Assembly: GCF_036090055.1 (NCBI RefSeq)
Contig: NZ_CP107970.1
Span: forward strand, 5,291,001 to 5,355,000
From: Nocardioides sp. NBC_00368
GTDB taxonomy: Bacteria > Actinomycetota > Actinomycetes > Propionibacteriales > Nocardioidaceae
Length of the DNA stretch: 64,000 bases
Direction: 5' to 3'
Shown here piece by piece: positions 27,389 through 35,716 of this stretch (the first letter of the stretch is position 1; the number at the start of each line of letters is the position of its first letter). A program made the position numbers and the translations under genes. The notes beneath the pieces were generated by a model. That model had not been told where the DNA came from. It saw only the letters and a list, made by a program, of their open reading frames with translations, and did not search any database.

Positions 27389-27570
27389 TGGCGCAGCTGA
27401 AGGTCCAGCAGAAGAAGGGCCTCGTTGGTCTGAAGCAGAACCAGCGAGACACCCTGCGTACGCTCGGTCTCAAGCGGATCGGCGACGTGGTCGTCAAGGA
27501 GGACCGCCCGGAGATCCGCGGCATGGTCCAGACCGTCCGTCACCTGGTGACGGTCGAGGAGGTCGACTGA
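27388..27570 (+). CDS. rpmD: 50S ribosomal protein L30
   Basis: 60 residues, KGLVGLKQNQRDTLRTLGLK and RGMVQTVRHLVTVEEV are diagnostic. Overlaps rpsE by one nt; one nt before rplO. Confidence 0.97.
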   Translation: MAQLKVQQKKGLVGLKQNQRDTLRTLGLKRIGDVVVKEDRPEIRGMVQTVRHLVTVEEVD

Positions 27571-27571
27571 T

Positions 27572-28012
27572 ATGGCACTCAAGGTGCACAACCTGGCGCC
27601 GGCTCCCGGTGCCAAGAAGGCCAAGACCCGCGTGGGTCGTGGTGAGGCGTCCAAGGGTAAGACGGCCGGCCGTGGTACCAAGGGCACGAAGGCCCGTTAC
27701 CAGGTCCCCGCCTACTTCGAGGGTGGCCAGACCCCGATGCACATGCGGCTCCCCAAGCTGAAGGGCTTCAAGAACCCCTTCAAGGTGGAGTTCCAGGTCG
27801 TCAACCTCGACAAGCTCAACGAGCTGTTCCCCGAGGGTGGCGTCGTCACCCCCGAGACCCTGATCGAGAAGGGTGCCGTCCGCAAGGGCCACCCGGTCAA
27901 GGTCCTGGGCCAGGGTGACCTGACCGTCAAGGTCGAGATCAGCGCCAACGCCTTCTCCGGCTCTGCCAAGGAGAAGATCGAGGCTGCTGGCGGAACTGTC
28001 ACGGTTCTCTGA
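27572..28012 (+). CDS. rplO: 50S ribosomal protein L15
   Basis: 146 residues, with KKAKTRVGRGEASKGKTAGR and FEGGQTPMHMRLPKLKGF. Followed by a strong hairpin before secY. Confidence 0.97.
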   Translation: MALKVHNLAPAPGAKKAKTRVGRGEASKGKTAGRGTKGTKARYQVPAYFEGGQTPMHMRLPKLKGFKNPFKVEFQVVNLDKLNELFPEGGVVTPETLIEKGAVRKGHPVKVLGQGDLTVKVEISANAFSGSAKEKIEAAGGTVTVL

Positions 28013-28041
28013 CAGTTCTACTAACGTAGAGCCTGTCACGT

Positions 28042-28086
28042 GGGAGCGCGGCCGGGTCGCCCCTTCGGGGTCCCGCCCGCGCTCCC
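28042..28086 (+). terminator. rplO-secY hairpin with UUCG tetraloop
   Basis: GGGAGCGCG (28042-28050) pairs with CGCGCTCCC (28078-28086). Inside, CCC-TTCG-GGG at 28061-28070 forms a classic stable tetraloop. CTGTTTC follows. secY continues on the same strand 110 nt on, so this may be a partial terminator or an attenuator. Confidence 0.75.
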
Positions 28087-28195
28087 GCTGTTTCAGCCCT
28101 ACGTGCAAGAACTTCCGTGGGGGCTGTTAGGCTGCCACGGGTTTTCGCATCGGCGCAGGCCCTGCGACCCCTGATTGTCGAAAGAGGAACCATTC

Positions 28196-29506
28196 GTGCT
28201 TGGCGCGTTCGCATCAGCGTTCCGTACTCCGGACCTGCGCAAGAAGCTGCTCTTCGTTCTCCTGATCGTCGTGATCTTCCGAGCGGGATCCCAGATCCCT
28301 GCTCCTGGCGTTCATGTCGCGAACGTCCAGCAGTGTCTTGACGCCGCCCAGACCGGTGACAGCGCCGGCCTCTACAACCTGGTCAATCTCTTCTCCGGCG
28401 GCGCTCTGCTGCAGCTGACCATCTTCGCGCTCGGCATCATGCCGTACATCACCGCGAGCATCATTCTGCAGCTGCTCGTCGTGGTGATCCCGCGCCTGGA
28501 GCGCCTCAAGAAGGAGGGCCAGGCCGGGCAGACGAAGATCACGCAGTACACCCGCTACCTGACTCTCGGCCTCGCGGTCCTGCAGGCGACCGGCATCGTC
28601 GCGCTGGCGCGCTCCGGCGACCTGCTCCAGGGCTGCACCCAGCCGTTGCTGCACGACGACGGCACCGCCACCTTCCTGGTCATGGTCGTCACCATGACCG
28701 CCGGCACCGCAGTCATCATGTGGCTCGGTGAGCTCATCACCGAGCGCGGCATCGGCAACGGTATGTCGATCCTGATCTTCACCCAGGTCGTCGCGACCTT
28801 CCCGGCCACCATGTGGGCGGTCAAGAACGACAAGGGCTGGTGGACCTTCGCGATCGTGATCGTCATCGGTCTGGCGATCATGGCGGCGGTCATCTTCATC
28901 GAGCAGGCCCAGCGCCGGATCCCGGTCCAGTACGCCCGCCGGATGGTCGGTCGCAAGATGTTCGGCGGCTCGTCGACCTACATCCCGCTCAAGGTGAACC
29001 AGGCCGGCGTCATCCCGGTCATCTTCGCCTCGTCGCTCCTCTACCTGCCGGCGATGGCGGCCCAGTTCAACCAGAACGCGCAGAACCCGCCGGCGTGGGT
29101 CGACTGGATCAACACCTACTTCGTCCGTGGCGACCACCCGGTCTACATGGCGACGTACTTCGCGCTGATCATCTTCTTCACCTACTTCTACGTGTCGATC
29201 ACCTTCAACCCGCCGGAGGTCGCCGACAACATGAAGAAATACGGCGGCTTCATTCCGGGAATTCGGGCCGGGAAGCCGACCGAGGACTACCTGTCCTACG
29301 TTCTGTCCCGTATCACACTGCCGGGCTCGCTCTACCTCGGTCTGGTTGCGCTCATCCCGCTGATCGCCCTGGCGCTCATCAACGCGAACCAGAACTTCCC
29401 GTTCGGTGGCACCTCGATCCTCATCATGGTCGGCGTCGCCCTCGACACGGTGAAGCAGATCGAGAGCCAGCTCCAGCAGCGCAACTATGAAGGGTTCCTC
29501 CGATGA
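28196..29506 (+). CDS. secY: Preprotein translocase subunit SecY
   Basis: 436 residues from GTG 28196, with AGAGGA upstream, giving the usual actinobacterial start LGAFASAFRTPDLRKKLLF. Ten membrane segments are readable; the C5-loop region PTEDYLSYVLSRIT and the cytoplasmic loop RIPVQYARRMVGRKMFGG are conserved. An in-frame start 21 nt upstream was not used because it precedes the ribosome site. Its stop overlaps adk by 4 nt. Confidence 0.97.
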   Translation: MLGAFASAFRTPDLRKKLLFVLLIVVIFRAGSQIPAPGVHVANVQQCLDAAQTGDSAGLYNLVNLFSGGALLQLTIFALGIMPYITASIILQLLVVVIPRLERLKKEGQAGQTKITQYTRYLTLGLAVLQATGIVALARSGDLLQGCTQPLLHDDGTATFLVMVVTMTAGTAVIMWLGELITERGIGNGMSILIFTQVVATFPATMWAVKNDKGWWTFAIVIVIGLAIMAAVIFIEQAQRRIPVQYARRMVGRKMFGGSSTYIPLKVNQAGVIPVIFASSLLYLPAMAAQFNQNAQNPPAWVDWINTYFVRGDHPVYMATYFALIIFFTYFYVSITFNPPEVADNMKKYGGFIPGIRAGKPTEDYLSYVLSRITLPGSLYLGLVALIPLIALALINANQNFPFGGTSILIMVGVALDTVKQIESQLQQRNYEGFLR

Positions 29507-30078
29507 GACTGATCATCATGGGCCCGCCGGGAGCCGGCAAGGGCACCCAGGCGAAGTTCATTGCCGAGCACTTCGGGATCCCGGCGATCTCGACCGGCGA
29601 CATCTTCCGCGCCAACGTCTCCCAGGGCACGCCCCTGGGTGTCGAGGCGGCGTCCTACATGGACAAGGGAGAGTACGTCCCGGACTCGGTGACGAACCTG
29701 ATGGTCCGTAACCGCATCGACGAGCCCGACGCTGCCAAGGGATTCCTGCTCGACGGCTACCCGCGCACGCTCGCGCAGGTCGAGGAACTGGACGGGATGA
29801 TCAAGTTCACCGGCCACGCGCTCGACGCGGTGGTCGTGCTGACCGTCGACAAGGACGAGATCGTGCAGCGGCTGCTGCAGCGTGCCGAGCTCGAGGGTCG
29901 CGCCGACGACACCGAGGACGTCATCCGTCGTCGCCAGGAGGTCTACCTCGAGGAGACCGCGCCGCTGATCGAGGTCTACAAGGGCCGCGGCCTGGTCCAC
30001 GAGATCGACGGCATGGGTGACGTCGACGACGTCACCAAGCGGATCTTCGACGAGCTCGACATCATCCCGGAATCCTGA
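29503..30078 (+). CDS. adk: Adenylate kinase, short form
   Basis: 191 residues. P-loop MGPPGAGKGTQAK at the N-terminus; the NMP-binding ISTGDIFRAN and DGYPRTLAQ motifs are present. The LID domain is reduced to a short loop (LEGRADDTEDVIRRR), as in other actinobacterial enzymes; E. coli Adk is 214. Balances AMP, ADP and ATP. Coupled to secY. Confidence 0.97.
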   Translation: MRLIIMGPPGAGKGTQAKFIAEHFGIPAISTGDIFRANVSQGTPLGVEAASYMDKGEYVPDSVTNLMVRNRIDEPDAAKGFLLDGYPRTLAQVEELDGMIKFTGHALDAVVVLTVDKDEIVQRLLQRAELEGRADDTEDVIRRRQEVYLEETAPLIEVYKGRGLVHEIDGMGDVDDVTKRIFDELDIIPES

Positions 30079-30123
30079 TCCGGGAATCCTGAGAAGGACA
30101 ACTTTGTACGCAACGGGGGAGCA

Positions 30124-30939
30124 GTGGGCTTCTTGAACAAGGTCCAGATCAAGACCCCTGAGCAGATCGAGAAGATGCGTCGGGCCGGCCTGGTGGTCGG
30201 CGAGACGCTGGAGGTGCTCCGGGCCGCGGCGCGGCCCGGAGTCACCACATCCGAGCTCGACGCCATCGCCGAGGACTCGATCCGGTCCCGCGGTGGCGTC
30301 CCGTCGTTCAAGGGCTACCACGGCTTCCCGGGCTCGATCTGCGCCTCGGTCGACGAGGTCGTGGTCCACGGCATCCCGGGTTCCCGGGTGCTCAAGGACG
30401 GCGACATCATCTCGATCGACTGCGGTGCCATCGTCGACGGCTGGCACGGCGACGCCGCCATCACGGTGGCCATGGGCTCGGTGCCCGAGGAGGTCTCCGA
30501 GCTGATGCGCGTCACCGAGGAGTCGATGTGGCGCGGCATCGCCGCGGCCCGTCTCGGCGGACGGGTCACCGACATCGGGCACGCCATCGAGACCTACGTC
30601 GACTCCCAGGGCGACTACGGCATCCTCGAGGACTTCAGCGGCCACGGCATCGGCACCGAGATGCACATGGAGCCGTCGGTGTTCAACTACGGCAAGCCCG
30701 GCAAGGGCCCCAAGCTGCAGCGCGGCATCGCGCTGGCCGTCGAGCCGATGCTCACCCTCGGTGGCCCCGAGGTGACGACCCTGGAGGACGACTGGACCGT
30801 CGTGACCGACGACGGCTCCTGGGCGGCCCACTTCGAGCACACCTTCGCGCTCACCTCCGACGGCGCCTGGGTGCTCACCGCGCTCGACGGCGGCGAAGAG
30901 ATGCTGGGCAAGCTCGGTGTGCCCTGGGGCGGTCACTGA
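30124..30939 (+). CDS. map: Methionine aminopeptidase, type I
   Basis: 271 residues from GTG 30124 preceded by GGGGGAGCA. Metal ligands are in DCGAIVDGWHGDAA, GHGIGTEMH, EPML and FEHTF. Removes initiator Met. In many actinobacteria infA follows map directly; here 7.7 kb of other genes intervene. Confidence 0.96.
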   Translation: MGFLNKVQIKTPEQIEKMRRAGLVVGETLEVLRAAARPGVTTSELDAIAEDSIRSRGGVPSFKGYHGFPGSICASVDEVVVHGIPGSRVLKDGDIISIDCGAIVDGWHGDAAITVAMGSVPEEVSELMRVTEESMWRGIAAARLGGRVTDIGHAIETYVDSQGDYGILEDFSGHGIGTEMHMEPSVFNYGKPGKGPKLQRGIALAVEPMLTLGGPEVTTLEDDWTVVTDDGSWAAHFEHTFALTSDGAWVLTALDGGEEMLGKLGVPWGGH

Positions 30940-30961
30940 GCCGCCAAGGTTCCGGGCCCGG

Positions 30962-31573
30962 ATGAGCGAGATCGTTCGCTTCGCGACGGTGGCCGAGGTC
31001 GACGCCGACCTCGGGTTGCTGACCGCCGCCGAGCGGGCCCGCCACGAGCGGCTGGTGGCCGAGGCCGACAAGCAGGCGTACGCCGCCGCTCACGTCCTCG
31101 TCCGAGAGTGCGCCGCGGATCTGCTGGGCACGACGCGGGCAGAGGTCGTGATCGACCAGCGCTGCGCGCGGTGCGGCAGCGTCGAGCACGGAGCGCCGTC
31201 GGTGGCCGGTGGCGCAGCGGTCCAGGTGAGCCTGAGCCACGCCCGCGGTCGGGTGGCCGCGGTGGCCGCCACCCGGCGGTGCGGGATCGACGTCGAGAAG
31301 GTCTCGCGCGGACCCGACCGGGCGCTCTCGCCGCGCGAGAGGGTCTGGGTGGCGGAGCAGGAGGACGCTGCGTACGCGTTCACGCGGTTGTGGGTGCGCA
31401 AGGAGGCGTTGGTGAAGGCCGGCCGCGGCAGCATGGCGGCGGCGCAGCGCCTCGACGTCCTCGCCGAGATCGGTCCCGCCGACCGGATCGGCGATGTCCG
31501 GATCACCCAGTGGGAGGACTCCGGATTCCTCGGCGCTGTCGCGATCTGTGCCGACATGTGGACCGAAAACTGA
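30962..31573 (+). CDS. 4'-phosphopantetheinyl transferase (Sfp type)
   Basis: 203 residues from ATG 30962, 22 nt after map. Family motifs: VSLSHARGRVAAVA, CGIDVEKVSRG (Mg-binding Asp and Glu) and FTRLWVRKEALVKAGRGS. It activates acyl or peptidyl carrier proteins by adding the phosphopantetheine arm. The neighbouring fes-like esterase suggests a link with siderophore metabolism, but no NRPS gene is in the window. The ribosome site is weak; translation may be coupled to map. Confidence 0.88.
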   Translation: MSEIVRFATVAEVDADLGLLTAAERARHERLVAEADKQAYAAAHVLVRECAADLLGTTRAEVVIDQRCARCGSVEHGAPSVAGGAAVQVSLSHARGRVAAVAATRRCGIDVEKVSRGPDRALSPRERVWVAEQEDAAYAFTRLWVRKEALVKAGRGSMAAAQRLDVLAEIGPADRIGDVRITQWEDSGFLGAVAICADMWTEN

Positions 31574-31641
31574 TAGGAAACTGAACGAATCCCGCCTATC
31601 CACAGGTTTGACTAGCGGATATGCGACATCACCTATCAGTT
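31568..31641. promoter_or_regulatory. Inverted repeat upstream of the fes-like gene
   Basis: AACTGATAGG (31568-31577), overlapping the end of the transferase gene, is perfectly complementary to CCTATCAGTT (31632-31641). The 54-nt interval includes TTTGACTAGCGGATATG, a possible promoter. It could be a looped operator pair or a large stem. It does not match the IdeR/DtxR consensus that I remember. Confidence 0.5.
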
Positions 31642-31744
31642 GACAGAGAAAGGGACCTCAGGATCTCGCGTCTCGCCTCGACTGTGAGTAACTTGGTCAG
31701 CCCGCGGGGACAGGGAGAGCCCCGTACTCGGGAGGAAGAACCGG

Positions 31745-32929
31745 ATGAGTACGCAGTTGCGACCCCCAACGGCGGCGCGACCCAATCCATCAGCACGGAC
31801 GCGGAGCGCGATCATCGACCGCCTCAGTCCTGAGGACATCGAGATGTTCTGGGACCAGATCGCCACCTCGCTCCCGCTCGTCGAGGAGACCGGCGCGGAC
31901 GCCGCGAATGACGAGGTGATCGTCACCTTCTGCTGGCGCGACGACGAGGCCGAGGAGGTGCTCCTCTTCGCCAACCGGCTCACCGACGAGCGTCACCTCG
32001 GCGAGACGATGCTCGAGCGAAAGGCCGGCACCGACCTGTGGCACGCCTCGTTCCTGATGAAGCGCGACTGGCGGGCCTCCTACTCCTTCCTCTGCAAGCA
32101 CCCCGGCGAGCCGGCCCCCTGGGAGAGCGAGGGGCAGGTCGAGCTGCGTGCCGTCCTGCACCGCGGCTACCTCGACCCGCTCAACCCCGACTGGTGCCAC
32201 AACCGGCAGGGCATCAAGCAGTCGGTCGTCTCGCTGCCCGACGCCCCGCTGCAGCCGTGGCTGTTCCGCCGTGACGACGTCGTGCCCGGCACCGTCACGC
32301 TGGAGGCGGGCCCGGACGGCCGCGACGTCTGGCTCTACGACCCCGCCGGCGCCGGGCTCAACGTCGACCTGCCGCTCGTGGTCGCGCTCGACGGTGAGAT
32401 CTGGACCGACCACCACTCGCTGCCGACCACGCTCGACAACCTGATCGCCGACGGCCACCTCCGCCACGTACGCTGCGTCCTGCCCGCCTCCGGCGGTCGC
32501 GACAAGCGGTGGGAGGAGCTCGCCGGCGGCGAGGGTGCCGACTACATCGTCAACCAGCTGCTGCCATGGGTGCGCGAGCGTCGTGCGGTCTCCGAGGAGA
32601 CCTACGTCGTGGGTCAGAGCCTCGGCGGCGTCACCGCCCTGCGCGCCGGCCTGACCTATCCCGGGCACATCGACGGTGTCGCCAGCCAGTCGGCGTCGCT
32701 GTGGCTCGACGACCTGGCAGACGCGGTCACGCCGGACGCCAAGACCCGTGTGCACCTGGCGCACGGCACCCAGGAGTGGGTCCTCGACGAGCTCCACCAC
32801 GACCTCGTCGACCGCCTCCGCACGGCCGGGATCGACGTCGTATCCGCCGAGCACAACGGCGGTCACGACTACGCCTGGTGGCGTTCGGCCGTCGCCGACG
32901 GCCTGCGCGCCCTGCTGCCCCCGACCTGA
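31745..32929 (+). CDS. fes: Enterochelin esterase-like protein
   Basis: 394 residues from ATG 31745 with GGGAGGAAG upstream. The N-terminal Fes domain contains VTFCWRDDEAEEVLLFANRL and WHASFLMKRDWRASYSFLCK. An alpha/beta-hydrolase domain follows with the nucleophile in VGQSLGG (Ser292) and the catalytic His region NGGHDYAWWR near the end. Such enzymes hydrolyse ferric catecholate siderophores in the cytoplasm to release iron. The gene symbol is by family; orthology to E. coli fes is not proven. Confidence 0.88.
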   Translation: MSTQLRPPTAARPNPSARTRSAIIDRLSPEDIEMFWDQIATSLPLVEETGADAANDEVIVTFCWRDDEAEEVLLFANRLTDERHLGETMLERKAGTDLWHASFLMKRDWRASYSFLCKHPGEPAPWESEGQVELRAVLHRGYLDPLNPDWCHNRQGIKQSVVSLPDAPLQPWLFRRDDVVPGTVTLEAGPDGRDVWLYDPAGAGLNVDLPLVVALDGEIWTDHHSLPTTLDNLIADGHLRHVRCVLPASGGRDKRWEELAGGEGADYIVNQLLPWVRERRAVSEETYVVGQSLGGVTALRAGLTYPGHIDGVASQSASLWLDDLADAVTPDAKTRVHLAHGTQEWVLDELHHDLVDRLRTAGIDVVSAEHNGGHDYAWWRSAVADGLRALLPPT

Positions 32930-32949
32930 CCCGCCGAGGCGTCACCCGC

Positions 32950-32987
32950 GTCGGCCGAGTGGTCACGAAGATGCCAACTCGGCCGAC
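32950..32987. terminator. Stem-loop after fes-like gene
   Basis: GTCGGCCGAGT (32950-32960) pairs perfectly with ACTCGGCCGAC (32977-32987), 16-nt loop, 21 nt after the stop. It overlaps the first units of the 21-nt repeat. Confidence 0.55.
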
Positions 32988-33042
32988 GTAAGGGACGTCT
33001 CGGTCGACGTACATGACGCCTCCGCAGGAATAAGTGACGTCT
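32959..33042. repeat. Degenerate 21-nt tandem repeat, four units
   Basis: Units are 32959-32979, 32980-33000, 33001-33021 and 33022-33042. The middle two read CGGCCGACGTAAGGGACGTC(T) and CGGTCGACGTACATGACGCC(T); the fourth ends AAGTGACGTCT like the second. The first is the most diverged, about 11 of 21 identical to the third. As 21 is a multiple of three, one frame reads heptads such as SADVRDV, SVDVHDA, SAGISDV. No gene is assigned to it. Confidence 0.75.
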
Positions 33043-33063
33043 CGGCGGGGGTTGAGGCTTGAC

Positions 33064-34101
33064 GTGAAGCTGAGCGTTCTCGACCTCGTCCCTGTCCGCA
33101 AGGACCAGTCCTCTGCTGATGCCCTGGCCGCGACGCTGTCGCTGGCGAAGGTGGCCGACGAGCTGGGGTTCGAGCGCTACTGGCTCGCCGAGCACCACAA
33201 CATGCCGGCGGTCGGGTCGACCAACCCGCCGGTGCTGATCTCGCTGGTGGCCGGTGCGACCGAACGGATCCGGGTCGGGTCCGGGGGAGTGATGTTGCCC
33301 AACCACGCGCCGCTGGTCGTCGCCGAGCAGTTCGCGCTGCTGGAGGCGGCTTTCCCCGGGCGTATCGACCTCGGCATCGGCCGTGCGCCGGGGACCGACC
33401 CGGTGACGTCGTGGGCGCTGCGCCACGGCGCCGGGGGAGTCACCGATGACGCGGTCAACCGGTTCCCGGAATACCTCGACAACATCGTCTCGATGATGGC
33501 GCCCGAGGGGGTCGGGCTGATGGCCGGCGGCCGCCAGCACGTGCTGCACGCGACCCCGTCGGCCGCATCGGTCGCCGAGCTCTGGCTGCTCGGCTCCTCC
33601 GACTACTCCGCGCGCCTGGCCGCCGAGAAGGGCCTGCCCTACGTCTTCGCCCACCACTTCGCGGGCAACGGCACCGACACCAAGGCGATGATCGAGCTCT
33701 ACCGCTCGACCTTCCAGCCCTCCGAGCTGCTCAGCGAGCCCAAGACGTTCCTGACGGTCAACGCGAGCGTCGCCGAGACCGCCGAGGAGGCCGACCGCCG
33801 GGCGCTGCCGCAGCTGCTGACCATGCTGAAGCTGCGCACCGGTCAGCCGCTGACCGCGCAGCCCAGCATCGAGGAGGCCGAGAAGACCGAGATCCCCGAG
33901 GCCCACCAGGGGCTCGTGGACACGATGCGCGGCCGTTGGGTCATCGGCTCCGCCGCGTACGCGAAGGCACGGCTGGCCGGGATGGCCGACGAGTACGGTG
34001 TGGACGAGGTCATGGTGAACCCGGTCGGATCTGCGTACGAGGGGACGGACCCGCGCACGGCGCCGGCTCGCGAGGAGACCCTGCGCCTGCTGGCGAGCTG
34101 A
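33064..34101 (+). CDS. Luciferase-like (LLM class) flavin-dependent oxidoreductase
   Basis: 345 residues from GTG 33064 (KLSVLDLVPVRKDQ follows); earlier in-frame GTG 33034 or TTG 33052 would run into the tandem repeat. The TIM-barrel signatures are FERYWLAEHHN, SGGVMLPNHAPLVVAEQFALLE and GRIDLGIGRAPG. This is the alkanal monooxygenase-like group that uses reduced FMN; substrate unknown. No flavin reductase gene lies nearby. Confidence 0.9.
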   Translation: MKLSVLDLVPVRKDQSSADALAATLSLAKVADELGFERYWLAEHHNMPAVGSTNPPVLISLVAGATERIRVGSGGVMLPNHAPLVVAEQFALLEAAFPGRIDLGIGRAPGTDPVTSWALRHGAGGVTDDAVNRFPEYLDNIVSMMAPEGVGLMAGGRQHVLHATPSAASVAELWLLGSSDYSARLAAEKGLPYVFAHHFAGNGTDTKAMIELYRSTFQPSELLSEPKTFLTVNASVAETAEEADRRALPQLLTMLKLRTGQPLTAQPSIEEAEKTEIPEAHQGLVDTMRGRWVIGSAAYAKARLAGMADEYGVDEVMVNPVGSAYEGTDPRTAPAREETLRLLAS

Positions 34102-34193
34102 TTTCGGAGGGTGCGTAGGATCGGCTCACCTTGTCGTGAGGTCGCGGCGCGCCTGAGCCGGTCGGTACGAGGGACCTAGGACACTGTCTGGTT

Positions 34194-34224
34194 CCGGGCG
34201 CGTATCGCTACGCTCGCGCGCCGG
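34194..34224 (+). terminator. Possible terminator before conservon 2
   Basis: CCGG(G)CGCG (34194-34202) pairs with CGCGCCGG (34217-34224) with one bulged G and a 14-nt loop. It lies in the 179-nt gap between the oxidoreductase and the kinase-like gene, which shows no other feature apart from an unresolved promoter. Confidence 0.4.
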
Positions 34225-34280
34225 TTGTGCCAATCTGTTCACCGCTCTGTTTCGTTCTCCACATTTGAAAGTGCCGCCTC

Positions 34281-35687
34281 ATGACACGCTGGAGCCTGCG
34301 CTGGTTGAAGCGCCGGGGGCCCCAGGCTGCGACGCTCGCTGAGCAGTCAGATCCGGGTCTTGCTCGCTCATTCCCACCGACCGGCGGTCAGGCTCTGCCC
34401 TTTCCGCCGGTGCCACCCACACCTGTGACGCCACCGATCTCCTCCACGCCTCCGCCACCGCAGGAGGACGAGGACGAGGCGTGGCCAGAGATCATGGAAC
34501 AGTTCGGCATCCAGCTCATCAGCCTCGCTGAGCAGATGCGCATCTCGCTCGACGGGCTCGAGGCCGACGAGGACGATCCCGAGCGGCTGAAGAAGCTCTA
34601 CGAGGTCGACCACGCCGTCACCCGCATGCGGCGGGCGAGCCGCGACCTGCGTACGCTCGCGGGCCGCGCCGAGGACGAGATGGGCGGCATCGACACCTCG
34701 CTGCTGGACATCATCCGGATGGCGCTGTCGGGCATCGAGCGCTACAACCAGGTGACGATCGGGCGGGTGAGCGACCTGGCTGTCATCGGCTACGCCGCCG
34801 ACGACGTCTCCTGCCTGATCGCGGCGCTGCTGGACAACGCGACGAAATACTCCCCGGGCGCGGTGACGATCAACGTCCACCTGGCCGACGCTGGAGATGT
34901 GCTGTTCCGCATCGAGGACACCGGCATCGGCATCCCGGAGCGGTCGGTGGGACGCCTCAACGCGCTGCTCGCCGGCCCGATCGTGGAGCTGGTCAGCAAG
35001 TCCGGCAGCCACACCGGCTTCCCGGTGGTGCACCGGATCGCCCGCAAGTACGACATCGACGTACGCCTCGCCACCCGCCCCGCTCCGGGCAACGGGATGA
35101 TCGCGATGGTGACGGTGCCGGCCCAGCTCCTGTGCGAGGTCCCGGTCGCGCCGATGGAGCGGGCCGAGGCGCCGACGACGTCAAGCGCGAGCAGCATCGC
35201 GGTCCTGCCCCCGGCCCCGCGCCGGCGTGGACCCCAGGCCGTGCCGCGGCCGGCGGCCCAGGCGGCCCGGCCGGAGACGCGATCGTCCTCCCTCGAGCCT
35301 GTTCGGAGGCCCATGCAACAGTCCTCGCCGGAGACGGGATCGTTCCCCGTGCAGCAGCCGGCACGACACCCCGCGGCGCAGTTCGCTCCGCCACCCAGCG
35401 AGCAGCCGTCTCAGGATCTGTCCACCGACACCATGAAGACTCCGATCCCGCTCCCGGGTGAGACGGCTGGGACGGATGAGACGAACGAGACCTCAACGCC
35501 GGCCGAGCAGAGCGGCCCAGTAGAGTCGGGTGCGCTCCCGCGCCGGGAGCCGGTCAGCCTGCGCACCAATCAGACTGAGCCGGATGCAGCCGTTGGACAG
35601 CAGACCGCTGAGACGTCACCCGAGGACCAGTCGGCGGCCCGGCACTCCTTCGCCGACGACCTCGACGCGTTCTCCCTTGGTAGCTAA
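34281..35687 (+). CDS. Conservon kinase-like ATPase (CvnA type), no membrane segment
   Basis: 468 residues. Residues 1-60 are basic then Pro-rich. A dimerisation-helix region, YEVDHAVTRMRRASRDLRTL, carries His111. The HATPase_c domain has N-box LLDNATKYSP (Asn186), G1 EDTGIGIPE (212-220) and G2 SGSHTGFPVVHRIA (241-254). From about 290 to the end is a disordered tail rich in Pro, Ser, Thr, Glu and Gln. Conservon kinases I know of carry N-terminal membrane and sensing segments; none is visible here. The missing sensor implies cytoplasmic input, possibly through the roadblock partner. Confidence 0.87.
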   Translation: MTRWSLRWLKRRGPQAATLAEQSDPGLARSFPPTGGQALPFPPVPPTPVTPPISSTPPPPQEDEDEAWPEIMEQFGIQLISLAEQMRISLDGLEADEDDPERLKKLYEVDHAVTRMRRASRDLRTLAGRAEDEMGGIDTSLLDIIRMALSGIERYNQVTIGRVSDLAVIGYAADDVSCLIAALLDNATKYSPGAVTINVHLADAGDVLFRIEDTGIGIPERSVGRLNALLAGPIVELVSKSGSHTGFPVVHRIARKYDIDVRLATRPAPGNGMIAMVTVPAQLLCEVPVAPMERAEAPTTSSASSIAVLPPAPRRRGPQAVPRPAAQAARPETRSSSLEPVRRPMQQSSPETGSFPVQQPARHPAAQFAPPPSEQPSQDLSTDTMKTPIPLPGETAGTDETNETSTPAEQSGPVESGALPRREPVSLRTNQTEPDAAVGQQTAETSPEDQSAARHSFADDLDAFSLGS

Positions 35688-35716
35688 GCCCCAGTAGTGA
35701 AAGGAACCCTTTCGTA

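Noticed and set aside
31578..31640. IdeR/DtxR iron box before the fes-like gene
   Set aside because: No 19-bp site near the TTAGGTTAGGCTAACCTAA form can be found; the inverted repeat has a different sequence.
32959..33042. Possible CRISPR array
   Set aside because: The 21-nt units are adjacent, with no unique spacers, and diverge from one another; no cas genes nearby.
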